From: Seohaeicola zhoushanensis
Lineage (GTDB): Bacteria > Pseudomonadota > Alphaproteobacteria > Rhodobacterales > Rhodobacteraceae
Reading direction: 5' to 3'
DNA length: 64,000 nucleotides
Assembly: GCF_014656415.1 (NCBI RefSeq)
Contig: NZ_BNCJ01000011.1
Coordinates: 1 to 64,000 of the forward strand
A model generated the notes under the pieces. It was given only the letters and a program-made list of their open reading frames with translations. It was not told the DNA's origin and searched no databases. A program made the position numbers and the translations under genes. Below, piece by piece: positions 25,868 to 34,304 of the stretch. How positions within the stretch are numbered: the stretch's first letter is position 1; the number at the start of each line of letters is the position of its first letter.

Positions 25868-27052
25868 GTGACCCAGCAGACCGCGTCCACCGCCGTGATC
25901 CCGCTGCTCTCGGCCGCGAATTTCATGATCGGCATGGGCGCCTTCATGGTGATCGGCGCGCTGACCCCGGTGGCGCAGGACCTCGCCATCGCGCCCGAGG
26001 TCGCCGGCCGGCTGATGATCTTCTACGCCATGGGCTACGCGATCCTCTCGCCGCTGCTGGTCGCCCTGACCGGGGCGATGGGACGCCGCCGGGTCATGGC
26101 GCTCGGCATGGCCGCCTTCGCGCTCGCCAACCTGATCGCGGCACTGGCCCCCGACCCGGCCACGCTCTTCGCCAGCCGCATCCTCGCCGCTGCCGGGGCC
26201 GGTCTCGTCACGCCCGTCGCCGCCGGCGTCGCCGCCCTGCTCAGCGCCCCAGAACGCTGCGCCTCCACCCTGGCCGCCGTCTTCTTCGGCCTGACCCTGG
26301 CCCAGGTCGCCGGGGTGCCCGCCGGCGGCTTCATCGCCTATACCTTCGGCTGGCGCAGCGCCTTCGCGCTGGTGGGCCTGCTCTCGCTGCCCTTCGTCCT
26401 ACTGATCTGGCTGCGCGTGCCCGCCGGCCTGCACCTGCCGCCGGTCTCGCTGGGCGACCTCGGGCGCACGCTGGTCAGCCCGCGCCACCTGACGGCCCTG
26501 CTCTTCACCTGCTGCTTCGTCGGGCCGACCTACATCGTCTACACCTATATCTCGCCCCTGCTGGAAACCCGCATGGGCTTCGGACGCGACGGCATCACCC
26601 TCTACCTGCTCAGCTGCGGCGCGGGGGCGGTGATCGGCAACCTGATCGGCGGCCGCCTGACCGACCGGATCGGCCCCGCCCGCACCCTCGCCCTGCTCGC
26701 CGTGGTGCAATGCGGCCTGCTCCCCGTCTTCTCCTTCCTGCCGCTGCCGGTCTGGCTGCTCTTCGCCCTCGGCTTCACCTGGTCCGCCTTCGGCTGGTCC
26801 TTCAACGCCCCCCAGCAGCTGCGCCTCATCACCCTCGACCCCGGCCGCGCCTCGGTGCTGCTGGCGCTGAACGCCGGGGCGATCTACATAGGCTCGGCCG
26901 CCGGGGCCTCGGTCGGCGCCGGCGTGCTGGCCGCCTGGGGCCTCGACAGCCTCGGCCTCGCCGCCGGCGCCAGCCTCCTGATCGCCATCGCCGTGCTCGC
27001 ATTGGGCGAATCCCTGGCCCGCCGCGCCGCCCCGGATGGGTTTTCCCGGTGA
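25868..27052 (+). CDS. MFS transporter (drug/arabinose-efflux type)
   Basis: The 394-residue protein has about twelve hydrophobic helices and belongs to the major facilitator superfamily of the DHA1/AraJ kind. The loop between helices 2 and 3 carries a modified motif A (LTGAMGRRRVMALGM), a similar GGRLTDRIGPARTLAL recurs at the second half, and helix 5 shows GVPAGGFIAYTFGWRSAF. The start is a GTG at 25868; an ATG lies at residue 20 but would cut into helix 1. The substrate is unknown. It stands alone between the RTX gene and infC. Confidence 0.85.
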   Translation: MTQQTASTAVIPLLSAANFMIGMGAFMVIGALTPVAQDLAIAPEVAGRLMIFYAMGYAILSPLLVALTGAMGRRRVMALGMAAFALANLIAALAPDPATLFASRILAAAGAGLVTPVAAGVAALLSAPERCASTLAAVFFGLTLAQVAGVPAGGFIAYTFGWRSAFALVGLLSLPFVLLIWLRVPAGLHLPPVSLGDLGRTLVSPRHLTALLFTCCFVGPTYIVYTYISPLLETRMGFGRDGITLYLLSCGAGAVIGNLIGGRLTDRIGPARTLALLAVVQCGLLPVFSFLPLPVWLLFALGFTWSAFGWSFNAPQQLRLITLDPGRASVLLALNAGAIYIGSAAGASVGAGVLAAWGLDSLGLAAGASLLIAIAVLALGESLARRAAPDGFSR

Positions 27053-27124
27053 ATGCGACTTGAACCATGCCGGCGCGATAGCTACCTTGCGCCACCAGAC
27101 TGACAACAGCAAAGGATTGATTCC

Positions 27125-27676
27125 ATAGCCCGCAGACCCCACAATGCGCCGCCGCAACGCGACACCGGCCCGCGCATCAACGACAAGATCCGTGCCCCCG
27201 AGATCCGCCTGATCGGCGCCGATGGCGAGAACGTCGGGGTGGTCACACCGTCCCGCGCGCTGGACATGGCCGTCGAGGCCGGGCTCGATCTCGTCGAAAT
27301 CTCGCCGAACGCCGTGCCGCCGGTGTGCAAGATCATGGACTTCGGCAAGTACAAATACGAGACGCAGAAGCGCGAGGCCGAGGCGCGCAAGAAGCAGAAG
27401 ATCATCGAGATCAAGGAAATCAAGTTCCGCCCGAACACCGACACGCATGACTACGAGGTCAAGATGCGCTCGGTCTTCAAGTTCCTCGAGGCCGGCGACA
27501 AGGTGAAGGTCACCCTGCGCTTCCGCGGCCGCGAGATGGCGCACCAGAACCTTGGCCGCGAACTGCTGGAACGCGTCGCCGAGGACACCAAGGAAGTCGG
27601 CAAGGTCGAAAGCTTCCCCAGGCTCGAAGGCCGCCAGATGGTCATGCTGATCGGCCCGCTGCCGAACAAGGGCTGA
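27125..27676 (+). CDS. infC: translation initiation factor IF-3, predicted ATA start codon
   Basis: IF-3 prevents premature ribosome subunit joining and checks start codons. The frame extends upstream of the first ATG-like codon through [20 protein letters not shown], the conserved N-terminus, so translation must begin at a rare codon. ATA at 27125 fits best because AAAGG lies nine bases before it; an in-frame ATT at 27116 directly abuts that site. The product has 183 residues with the N-domain, the lysine-rich linker [18 protein letters not shown] and the C-domain ending [10 protein letters not shown]. Non-canonical infC starts are known to let IF-3 repress its own synthesis. Confidence 0.93.
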   Translation: MARRPHNAPPQRDTGPRINDKIRAPEIRLIGADGENVGVVTPSRALDMAVEAGLDLVEISPNAVPPVCKIMDFGKYKYETQKREAEARKKQKIIEIKEIKFRPNTDTHDYEVKMRSVFKFLEAGDKVKVTLRFRGREMAHQNLGRELLERVAEDTKEVGKVESFPRLEGRQMVMLIGPLPNKG

Positions 27677-27693
27677 ACCACCCCGACCGGACC

Positions 27694-27730
27694 GAAGAAA
27701 ATGGGCGCCCCTCGGCGCCCATTCGTGTTT
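27694..27730. terminator. bidirectional intrinsic terminator between infC and coxM
   Basis: A perfect 9-base stem ATGGGCGCC/GGCGCCCAT (27701-27722) with loop CCTC is followed on the plus strand by TCGTGTTT. On the minus strand it is followed by TTTCTTC. It separates two convergent genes. Confidence 0.8.
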
Positions 27731-27750
27731 CCGGGGATGGAGGGCGGCCC

Positions 27751-28533
27751 TCAGGCCGCCGCAATCGCCCGCTTGGTCATCACGCCCACCAGGTGCGCGC
27801 GATATTCCTTGGTCCCGTGCAGGTCGCCGATCATCCCGTCGGCCGGCACCTTCAGATCCATCAGCGCATCGGTGCGGAAGTCCTTGTGCAGCGCCTCCTC
27901 GGCATCCGACCAGCGGAACACGCCCTCTTCCGAGGCGCCGGTGACGGCCACCCGCACCTCATGGCCGTATTTCGCCAGGAACACCCCCACCAGCGCAAAG
28001 CGCGAGGCCGGCTGCACGAACTTCTGATAGCTCGCCTTTTCCGGGATCGGGAACTTCACCGCGGTGATGATCTCGCCCGGCTCCAGCGCCGTGGTGAACA
28101 TCCCCTGGAAGTAATCGTCCGCCGCGATCTCGCGCGCATTGGTGACGATGGTCGCCCCCGACCCCAGCGCCGCCGCCGGATAGCAGGCCGAGGGGTCGTT
28201 GTTGGCAAGGCTGCCGCCAATGGTGCCGCGATTGCGCACCGCCGGGTCGCCGATCATCGAGGCCAGGTGCGCCAGCGCCGGATAGGCCCCCGCCCCCGCC
28301 GCCACCGCCGCATGGGTGGTGCCGCCGCCGATCACCAGCGAATTGCCCTCTTTCCTGATGCCCTTCATCTCGGCGATGCCCGACAGGCTCACCAGCGTCG
28401 AGGGGCTCGCCAGGCGCTGCTTCAGCGTCGGGATCAGCGTCTGCCCGCCGCCCAGCGGCTGCGCCTCGTCATCGCCCAGCGCCTTGACCGCATCCGCCAC
28501 GCTCGACGGTTTCACGAAGTCGAAATTATACAT
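27751..28533 (-). CDS. coxM: CoxM-like FAD-binding subunit of a molybdenum hydroxylase
   Basis: This is the medium, flavin-containing subunit of a xanthine oxidase-family enzyme. The start at 28533 (MYNFDFVKPSSVADAV) has AAAGGGAAA upstream and gives 260 residues, slightly below the usual 270-290. FAD-binding motifs are PLGGGQTLIPTLKQRLASP (about 32-50) and IGDPAVRNRGTIGGSLANNDPS (about 98-119). It is the last gene in the order coxS-coxL-coxM, the order associated with form II enzymes rather than true CO dehydrogenase (M-S-L). Confidence 0.92.
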   Translation of the reverse strand: MYNFDFVKPSSVADAVKALGDDEAQPLGGGQTLIPTLKQRLASPSTLVSLSGIAEMKGIRKEGNSLVIGGGTTHAAVAAGAGAYPALAHLASMIGDPAVRNRGTIGGSLANNDPSACYPAAALGSGATIVTNAREIAADDYFQGMFTTALEPGEIITAVKFPIPEKASYQKFVQPASRFALVGVFLAKYGHEVRVAVTGASEEGVFRWSDAEEALHKDFRTDALMDLKVPADGMIGDLHGTKEYRAHLVGVMTKRAIAAA

Positions 28534-28573
28534 CTCGTTTCCCTTTCGAAGATCGTCGGAGGCCAGGCCCCCA

Positions 28574-28626
28574 TCTTCTTCTCTTTCCAAATACCTCCGG
28601 GGGGTCCGGGGGGCAGCGCCCCCCGG
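28574..28626 (+). repeat. GC-rich intergenic repeat, copy 2
   Basis: TCTTCTTCTCTTTCCAAATA followed by CCTCCGGGG and GGGGCAGCGCCCCCCGG repeats the sequence at 18223-18290 with a few changes. It fills most of the 104-base gap between coxL and coxM. It may form a stem that lowers expression of the distal gene. Confidence 0.65.
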
Positions 28627-28637
28627 TTCCGTCCCGA

Positions 28638-31001
28638 TCAGCTGTTCATCGCCGCCCAGACGCGCGCCGGCGACATCGGCATGTCGATATGGGTCACCTT
28701 CGCCCCCCCCGACTGCAATGCGTCGATCACCGCGTTGACGACCGAGGGCGGCGAGCCAATGGCCCCCGCCTCGCCGCAACCCTTCACCCCCAGCGGGTTG
28801 TGCGTGCAGGGCGTCTGGCACGAATGGTCGATCTCGAAGCTCGGCAGGTCGTCGGCCCGCGGCATCGCATAGTCCATATAGGACGCGCTCAGCAGCTGGC
28901 CGTCGGCGTCATAGACGCAGTTCTCGAGCAGCGCCTGCCCGATCCCCTGCGCCAACCCGCCATGGACCTGGCCGTCCACGATCATCGGGTTGATGATATT
29001 GCCGAAATCGTCGGCCGCCATCATCCGCTCGATGGTCACCTTGCCGGTCTCCGGGTCGACCTCGACCTCGCAGGCATAGGCGCCGGCGGGATAGGTGAAG
29101 TTCGACGGATCATAGAAGGCCGTCTCCTCCAGCCCCGGCTCCAGGTCGGCCAGCGGATAGTTGTGCGGCACATAGGCGGCCAGGCAGACCGAGCCCCAGT
29201 CCACCGACTTGTCGGTGCCCGCGACCGAGAACTTGCCGTCCTTCAGCTCGATATCGGCCTCCGAGGCTTCCAGCAGGTGCGCGGCGATCTTCTTGGTCTT
29301 GTTGATGATCTTCTCCGCCGCCCGCACCATGGCAGAACCGCCCACCGCGATCGAACGCGAGCCATAGGTGCCCATGCCCATCGGGGTGCGCGCGGTGTCG
29401 CCATGCACGATCTCGACCATGCTCTCGTCGATGCCGATCATCTCGGCGATCACCTGCGGGAAGGTGGTCTCATGCCCCTGCCCGTGGGCGTGCGAGCCGG
29501 TCATCACGACAAGCCCGCCGGTGGCGTTCACCCGCACCGTTGCGCTCTCGTAAAGACCCGCCCGCGCGCCCAGCTGCCCGACGAGGTTGCTCGGCGCGAT
29601 GCCGCAGGCCTCGATATAGCAGTTGATGCCGAGGCCGCGCCACTTGCCCTTCTCCTCGCTGGCCTTTCGGCGGGCGGCAAAGCCCTTGATGTCGGCGATC
29701 TCCTCCAGCTTGTCCATCGTGGCATGGTAGTTGCCGGTGTCATATTCCACCGCCACCGGGGTGGCATAGGGGAACTGGGTGATGAAGTTCTGTCGCCGCA
29801 GCGCGATCGGGTCGACCCCCAGCTCGCGCGCCGCCTTGTCGATGACCCGCTCCAGCTGGAAGGTCGCCTCGGGACGGCCGGCGCCGCGATAGGCGTCGAC
29901 CGGCACGGTATTGGTGAAGACCGCCCGCACGTTCACGTAGATCAGCGGCGTCTTGTAGTTGCCCGCCATCAGCGTCCCGTGCAGCCAGGTCGGCACCGAG
30001 GTCGAGAAGGTCGAGAGATACGCGCCCATGTTGGCCAGCGTGCTGGTGCGCAGCGCGGTGAAGTTGTTGTCCTTGTCCAGCGCCAGCTCGATCTTGGTGA
30101 CATGGTCCCGGCCATGGGCGTCCGACATGAAGGCTTCCGACCGCGAGGCGGTCCATTTCACCGGCCGGTTGATCGCCTTGGCCGCGAAGGTGCAGAAGGC
30201 CTCCTCGGCATAGTGGAAGATCTTGGTGCCAAAGCCGCCGCCCACGTCCGGCGCCACGACGCGCAGCTTGTGTTCGGGAATGCCCAGCACGAAGGCGCCC
30301 ATCAGCAGGCGGATCACATGCGGGTTCTGGCTGGTGGTATAAAGCGTGCTCTCACCGGTCGCCCGGTGGAAGTCGCCCACCGCCACCCGCGGCTCCATCG
30401 GGTTGGCGACGAGGCGCTGGTTCTTCAGCTCCAGCGTGGTGACATGGGCGGCCTCCTTGATCGCCTTGTCCACCGCCTCGCGGTTGTCCTCGACGAAGCC
30501 CCAGTCATAGCAGAGGTTGCTGGTCAGCTCGTCATGCACCTTGGTGGCGCCGTCCTTCAGCGCCTCGGCCATGTCGATCACCGCCGGCAGCTCCTCCAGC
30601 TCCAGCTCGATCGCCTCGGCGGCATCGCGCGCCTGGGCATAGGTCTCGGCCACCACCGCGGCGATCGGGTCGCCCACGTGGCGCACCTTGCCGCGCGCCA
30701 GCACCGGGTGGCCGGGCTCCTGCATCGGCTGGCCGAAACGGTCGGTCACCAGCCAGCCGCAGGGCAGCCCGCCAACCGCCTCGAAATCGGCGCCTGTGAA
30801 GATCCGCACCACGCCGGGCATCTTCGATGCGGCCTCGGTGCCGACCTTGACGATCTTCGCATGGGCGACATCCGAACGCAGGAAATGCACATAGGCCTGT
30901 CCCCGCAGGTTGATGTCGTCGGTATAGTTCCCGGCTCCGGTCAGGAACCGCACGTCCTCGCGCCGCTTCGGGCTGGCGCCAATGCCGTGATCCTTGGGCA
31001 T
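28638..31001 (-). CDS. coxL: CoxL-like large subunit, form II aerobic CO dehydrogenase family
   Basis: This is the molybdopterin-binding catalytic subunit of 787 residues. The active-site loop reads AYRGAGR (residues 370-376). True (form I) CO dehydrogenase has AYRCSFR, whose cysteine holds copper, so this protein is form II and its substrate is unknown; CO oxidation is unlikely as the main role. Other motifs are GGGFGTK (about 254-260) and the catalytic glutamate in [11 protein letters not shown] (E744). It lies between coxS and coxM on one transcript. Confidence 0.93.
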   Translation of the reverse strand: MPKDHGIGASPKRREDVRFLTGAGNYTDDINLRGQAYVHFLRSDVAHAKIVKVGTEAASKMPGVVRIFTGADFEAVGGLPCGWLVTDRFGQPMQEPGHPVLARGKVRHVGDPIAAVVAETYAQARDAAEAIELELEELPAVIDMAEALKDGATKVHDELTSNLCYDWGFVEDNREAVDKAIKEAAHVTTLELKNQRLVANPMEPRVAVGDFHRATGESTLYTTSQNPHVIRLLMGAFVLGIPEHKLRVVAPDVGGGFGTKIFHYAEEAFCTFAAKAINRPVKWTASRSEAFMSDAHGRDHVTKIELALDKDNNFTALRTSTLANMGAYLSTFSTSVPTWLHGTLMAGNYKTPLIYVNVRAVFTNTVPVDAYRGAGRPEATFQLERVIDKAARELGVDPIALRRQNFITQFPYATPVAVEYDTGNYHATMDKLEEIADIKGFAARRKASEEKGKWRGLGINCYIEACGIAPSNLVGQLGARAGLYESATVRVNATGGLVVMTGSHAHGQGHETTFPQVIAEMIGIDESMVEIVHGDTARTPMGMGTYGSRSIAVGGSAMVRAAEKIINKTKKIAAHLLEASEADIELKDGKFSVAGTDKSVDWGSVCLAAYVPHNYPLADLEPGLEETAFYDPSNFTYPAGAYACEVEVDPETGKVTIERMMAADDFGNIINPMIVDGQVHGGLAQGIGQALLENCVYDADGQLLSASYMDYAMPRADDLPSFEIDHSCQTPCTHNPLGVKGCGEAGAIGSPPSVVNAVIDALQSGGAKVTHIDMPMSPARVWAAMNS

Positions 31002-31089
31002 GTCTCTTGATCCTCCCCGCGCAGTCCTCCCGACCGCGCCCTGAATTACTGCCGCAGGCCGTGCGCCCGTGGCGCACCGCCCCCCGTCG

Positions 31090-31572
31090 TTACTCGGCCG
31101 CGACCGCCACGTCCTGCCCGGATGCCGCCATGATCGCGCGGACGATGTTGTGATACCCGGTGCAGCGGCAGATATTGCCCTCCAGGTAATGGCGCACCTC
31201 GGCCTCGGTCGGCTTGGGGTTCTCCTTCAGCAGCGCCGCCGCGCTCATCACCATGCCCGGCGTGCAGAAGCCGCACTGCAGCCCGTGGTAGTCCTGGAAC
31301 GCCTGCTGGATGCGGTTGAGCGTGCCATCCGCAGCCGCCTGACCCTCGATGGTGGCGACCGAGGCGCCCTCCGCCTCCAGCGCCAGCATGTTGCAGGACT
31401 TCACCGAATTGCCGTCCACATGCACCACGCAGGCCCCGCATTGCGCGGTATCACAGCCGACGTGGGTGCCCGTCATCCCCAGATTCTCGCGCAGGAAAGT
31501 GACGAGCAAGGTCCTCCCCTCCACCTCGCCACTGACCTCGCGGCCATTGACCGTCATGCGTACCTGAACCAT
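31090..31572 (-). CDS. coxS: CoxS-like [2Fe-2S] subunit of a molybdenum hydroxylase
   Basis: This is the small electron-transfer subunit with two [2Fe-2S] clusters, 160 residues. The plant-ferredoxin-type N-domain ligands are in [18 protein letters not shown] plus the following SCNML. The C-terminal helical cluster uses [13 protein letters not shown] and [12 protein letters not shown]. It starts the coxS-coxL-coxM operon, with the start at 31572 well matched to family N-termini ([13 protein letters not shown]). There is no signal peptide, so it is cytoplasmic. Confidence 0.94.
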   Translation of the reverse strand: MVQVRMTVNGREVSGEVEGRTLLVTFLRENLGMTGTHVGCDTAQCGACVVHVDGNSVKSCNMLALEAEGASVATIEGQAAADGTLNRIQQAFQDYHGLQCGFCTPGMVMSAAALLKENPKPTEAEVRHYLEGNICRCTGYHNIVRAIMAASGQDVAVAAE

Positions 31573-31794
31573 TGGAACCTCCCCTTATGCTCATTCCGTT
31601 GCGGCGAGTTAAGCACGCCGCCTGCCACATGAGAACCGAAATCTTGGCCTATTTCCGAGGCAAACCGCCCACCGCGCAATCACCTCTCGCGACCGTGAGC
31701 CGGGCAAAGGGGTAAGGTCCTCCTTACTCGACGCGAGCAACAACCCTCGGTCTAATGGCCCCGTATTTCATCCAAGCCATTTCCAGGAGGACGC

Positions 31795-32103
31795 ATGACG
31801 TCCGATCTGAATCCGTTAACGATTCCAATGCTCATCGCGCTCACCGCCGCCGGCTACGCCCTCGCCACCTCCGGCGTCACCCCGCAATCCGCCGCCCTGG
31901 TCGCCCTCGGCCTGCTCGCCGCCGTGACGGCCGAGATCCTGCTGCTGCGCAACAGCGACCTCAGCGTCATCTACCTCGCCATCATCGCGCTCGAAACGCT
32001 GATCGTCCTCGCCCTCGCCGCCTGGCTCGGAGAGGCCATCACCCCCCAGCGCATCGCCGGCGCCGGGCTGGTGCTGAGCGGCATGGCCCTGGTCGCGCAT
32101 TGA
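31795..32103 (+). CDS. small hydrophobic membrane protein
   Basis: This 102-residue protein has four predicted membrane helices (about 9-25, 30-48, 55-75 and 85-101) and ends MALVAH. Size and topology recall the SMR/EamA-like small transporters, and the stretch LAAWLGEAITPQRIAGAGLVL resembles the last helix pair of such proteins, but no specific family is certain. The ATG at 31795 is preceded by CAGGAGG. It is divergent from coxS and isolated on its strand apart from a tiny peptide gene downstream. Confidence 0.7.
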   Translation: MTSDLNPLTIPMLIALTAAGYALATSGVTPQSAALVALGLLAAVTAEILLLRNSDLSVIYLAIIALETLIVLALAAWLGEAITPQRIAGAGLVLSGMALVAH

Positions 32104-32146
32104 GATTGTGTACCGATCCGAAACGCTCTGGGCGCGCTTGGCCGGA

Positions 32147-32198
32147 TTGCCCCTAACCCCGTGCAAAGGGTATATTTCATACTGTGAACGGCATCACA
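32147..32198 (+). promoter_or_regulatory. promoter with TGTGA-N6-TCACA palindrome before a small peptide gene
   Basis: TTGCCC (32147-32152), an 18-base spacer and TATATT (32171-32176) form a plausible sigma70-type promoter. Directly after it, overlapping the expected start of transcription, lies TGTGA-ACGGCA-TCACA (32183-32198). This matches the CRP-family half-site consensus exactly on both arms. The position would favour repression. Confidence 0.55.
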
Positions 32199-32261
32199 GA
32201 CCACAAGCCCCGGAGGGTCCATTCTGACCCCGAGGAATCGATGCCAGTATTGGAGACGAGT

Positions 32262-32354
32262 ATGCGTTTTTCGACCGCGACGACCCTGCTTCTGATCTTT
32301 GCCGCCGGATATACGGCCTCGGTCACGATGCTGGTGCTTGCCATCAGCGCCTGA
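32262..32354 (+). CDS. 30-residue single-span membrane peptide
   Basis: The ATG at 32262 with GGAG at a good distance encodes 30 residues: MRFSTATT, a hydrophobic span (LLLIFAAGYTASVTMLVLAI), then SA and a stop. An in-frame ATG at 32241 with GAGGAA upstream would add seven residues. A single membrane helix with a positive N-terminus suggests a small inner-membrane protein. No known family is recognised. It has its own predicted promoter and a palindromic operator, which argues that it is a real gene. Confidence 0.5.
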   Translation: MRFSTATTLLLIFAAGYTASVTMLVLAISA

Positions 32355-32427
32355 AACCACGGTTCCATCCCTCGCGCCGCTCGTCCCGCAGCGCGAGCCA
32401 GCCCCTGCCTTTCCCCGAGGCAGGGGC

Positions 32428-33297
32428 TTACCCGTTCCGCACCCGCTGCAGGTTCTGCCGGTGCACCGCCTCGTAGCAGGCGGCATAGCGACAGGCCTTG
32501 TCCTCGTCGAACAGCACCATCGACTGCGCCAGCGACTCCGGCGCCTCACCCGAGCGGATCAGCGCGATATAGCGCTCCGTCGCCCCGATCAATCCGACGC
32601 CATAGCCGCCATCCGCAATCACATCCGGGTGGCCGTGGTTCGGCAGGATCTGCCGCGGCCCCAGGGCCCGCAGCCGCCCGAGATCGCGCAGATGCGCGTC
32701 GAACCCCTGCGGCTCGGCAACATAGGTCACCGTGTCCTCCAGCGTGTCGCCGGCCAGCAGGATCTGCCCCTCGGGCAGCCAGAGCACGGTCGCATCGTCG
32801 CTGTGAATGTCGAAGTGGAGCAGCTCGACCCGCTCACCCCCCAGCGACAGCTCCATCCGCCCCTCGAAGGTCTCGGTCGGCAGGATCAGCGGGTTGATCG
32901 CCGGCGCGCCGCCCAGCGTGCCCTCCTCGATCGCCGCCCTGTCGCGCTCCAGATGCGCCGCCGTCCGCGCATTGGCGATGATGCGGCCATCGGCAAAGAC
33001 CTCGGTTCCGGCCACATGGTCGAGGTGATGATGGCTCAGCACCAGGGTGAACTCGCGCACCCCCAGCCGCTCCAGATGCGCCCGCACCGCCCGCGCGTGC
33101 TCCAGCGTCGTATGCGGATCATAGACAATTGCCGAAGAACCCGCGACCAGGGCATAACTCGCGATCCCCAGCGCCAGCGCACCATCGTCCACCCAGTTCC
33201 GGCCCTCCCCCCAGGCATAGCCCGGCAAACGGCCGTCGTAATAGGCATAGATCCCCGGCAAAGGCGTCAGGATACGCATCCCCTCGGGCGGTCTCAT
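32428..33297 (-). CDS. MBL-fold metallo-hydrolase
   Basis: A metallo-beta-lactamase fold protein of 289 residues. The zinc motif is SHHHLDH (about 88-94), followed by further metal ligands near LLHFDIHSDD, ILLAGDTLED and LPNHGHPD. The substrate class is not evident. The ATG at 33297 overlaps the stop of the preceding molybdopterin-binding protein gene (ATGA); a second ATG at residue 7 is possible. It ends the xdhC - molybdopterin-binding - MBL operon beside the CoxSLM genes, so a role in maturation or metabolism linked to that enzyme is plausible but unproven. Confidence 0.85.
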   Translation of the reverse strand: MRPPEGMRILTPLPGIYAYYDGRLPGYAWGEGRNWVDDGALALGIASYALVAGSSAIVYDPHTTLEHARAVRAHLERLGVREFTLVLSHHHLDHVAGTEVFADGRIIANARTAAHLERDRAAIEEGTLGGAPAINPLILPTETFEGRMELSLGGERVELLHFDIHSDDATVLWLPEGQILLAGDTLEDTVTYVAEPQGFDAHLRDLGRLRALGPRQILPNHGHPDVIADGGYGVGLIGATERYIALIRSGEAPESLAQSMVLFDEDKACRYAACYEAVHRQNLQRVRNG

Positions 33298-34304
33298 GTC
33301 TCGCTCCTCTTGCGCCCGGCGCGCGGCTGCGGCCGCGTCGGGATCTCCTTCAGCAGACCGCCCACGCCCATCCCGGCGATATCGGCGCCGCTGACCTCGA
33401 TGCCGCAGGCAATGCGCGACAGAACCCAGTCCGCGCCGTTCAGCGCCGGCGAGCGCGCGCAGCCCGGCAGCCCGATCACCACGCGCTCTCCCAACTGCCC
33501 GAGGAACAGAAGGTTCCCGGGGTCGACCGGCATCCCGAAGCGTTCCACGCTGCCGCCGGCCCTCCGCACCGCCGAGGGCGCCACGTCGTCGATGTCGCTG
33601 GTAGCCGAGCCGGTCAGGATCAGCGCGATATCACCGCCGAGATCCCCCAGCGCCGCCGCCAGCCGCCCGGTGTCATGCGGCACGGTGCGCACCTCGGCAA
33701 GCTCCATCCCCAGCGCCTCGACCCGGCCCCGGATCGAGGCGACGCCCTTGGCATTGTCCGGGCCGCCCGGAATGTCGGTGACCACCAGCCCGGCGCTGCG
33801 ATGCACCACCCCGGCCATGCGGATCGCGCGCGCGGCAACCGCCGCCGCCTGCTCCACCGCCGCTCCCGGCACCGCATAGGCGATGATCTTGATCGTCGCC
33901 ACCATGCCCCCGGCCTCCATCTGCTGGAAGGCCGGCACGGTGGCCAGGGTGATCATAGGATGCACCCGGTTCACCGCCTCGATGGCGGCCACATCCAGCA
34001 CCGCCACGCCCGGCGCCTTGGCAATCAGGTTGACCCGGCCGGTAAAGGGCTCGGTCACCCGCAGCCCCGCCGCCGCCGGATCGGGCACCAGCGCCGCGGC
34101 GATCCGCGCGGCCGCCGCGTTCTCGCCCAGGTCACCCGGATCGAGCCGAGCGACGATGACCTCGTTCAGCCCCGCCGCGACCAGCGCCGCCACATCCGCC
34201 GCCGTCAGCACCGCGCCCTTGCGCAGCCGCCCCTTCTCCAGCGCGACCGAATGGGCCAGCACCGCGCCCTCCGCCTCGGCGACCGGGACAGGCCCGAACT
34301 TCAC
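33294..34304 (-). CDS. molybdopterin-binding (MoCF/MoeA-like) protein
   Basis: This 336-residue protein carries a MoaB/Mog-type molybdopterin-binding domain in its C-terminal half, with LILTGSATSDIDDVAPSAV (about 225-243) corresponding to the TGG..GD/E-xDxT motif of the family and GLPGCARSP near 275. The N-terminal part resembles the start of MoeA-like proteins of xanthine dehydrogenase-type clusters (VAEAEGAVLAHSV, GENAAAARIAAAL). It probably handles cofactor for the nearby molybdenum hydroxylase. It overlaps xdhC and the MBL gene by four bases on either side. Confidence 0.82.
   Translation of the reverse strand: MKFGPVPVAEAEGAVLAHSVALEKGRLRKGAVLTAADVAALVAAGLNEVIVARLDPGDLGENAAAARIAAALVPDPAAAGLRVTEPFTGRVNLIAKAPGVAVLDVAAIEAVNRVHPMITLATVPAFQQMEAGGMVATIKIIAYAVPGAAVEQAAAVAARAIRMAGVVHRSAGLVVTDIPGGPDNAKGVASIRGRVEALGMELAEVRTVPHDTGRLAAALGDLGGDIALILTGSATSDIDDVAPSAVRRAGGSVERFGMPVDPGNLLFLGQLGERVVIGLPGCARSPALNGADWVLSRIACGIEVSGADIAGMGVGGLLKEIPTRPQPRAGRKRSET

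Noticed and set aside
28689-31010. Plus-strand 773-residue frame
   Set aside because: It is antisense to coxL, which has intact active-site motifs.
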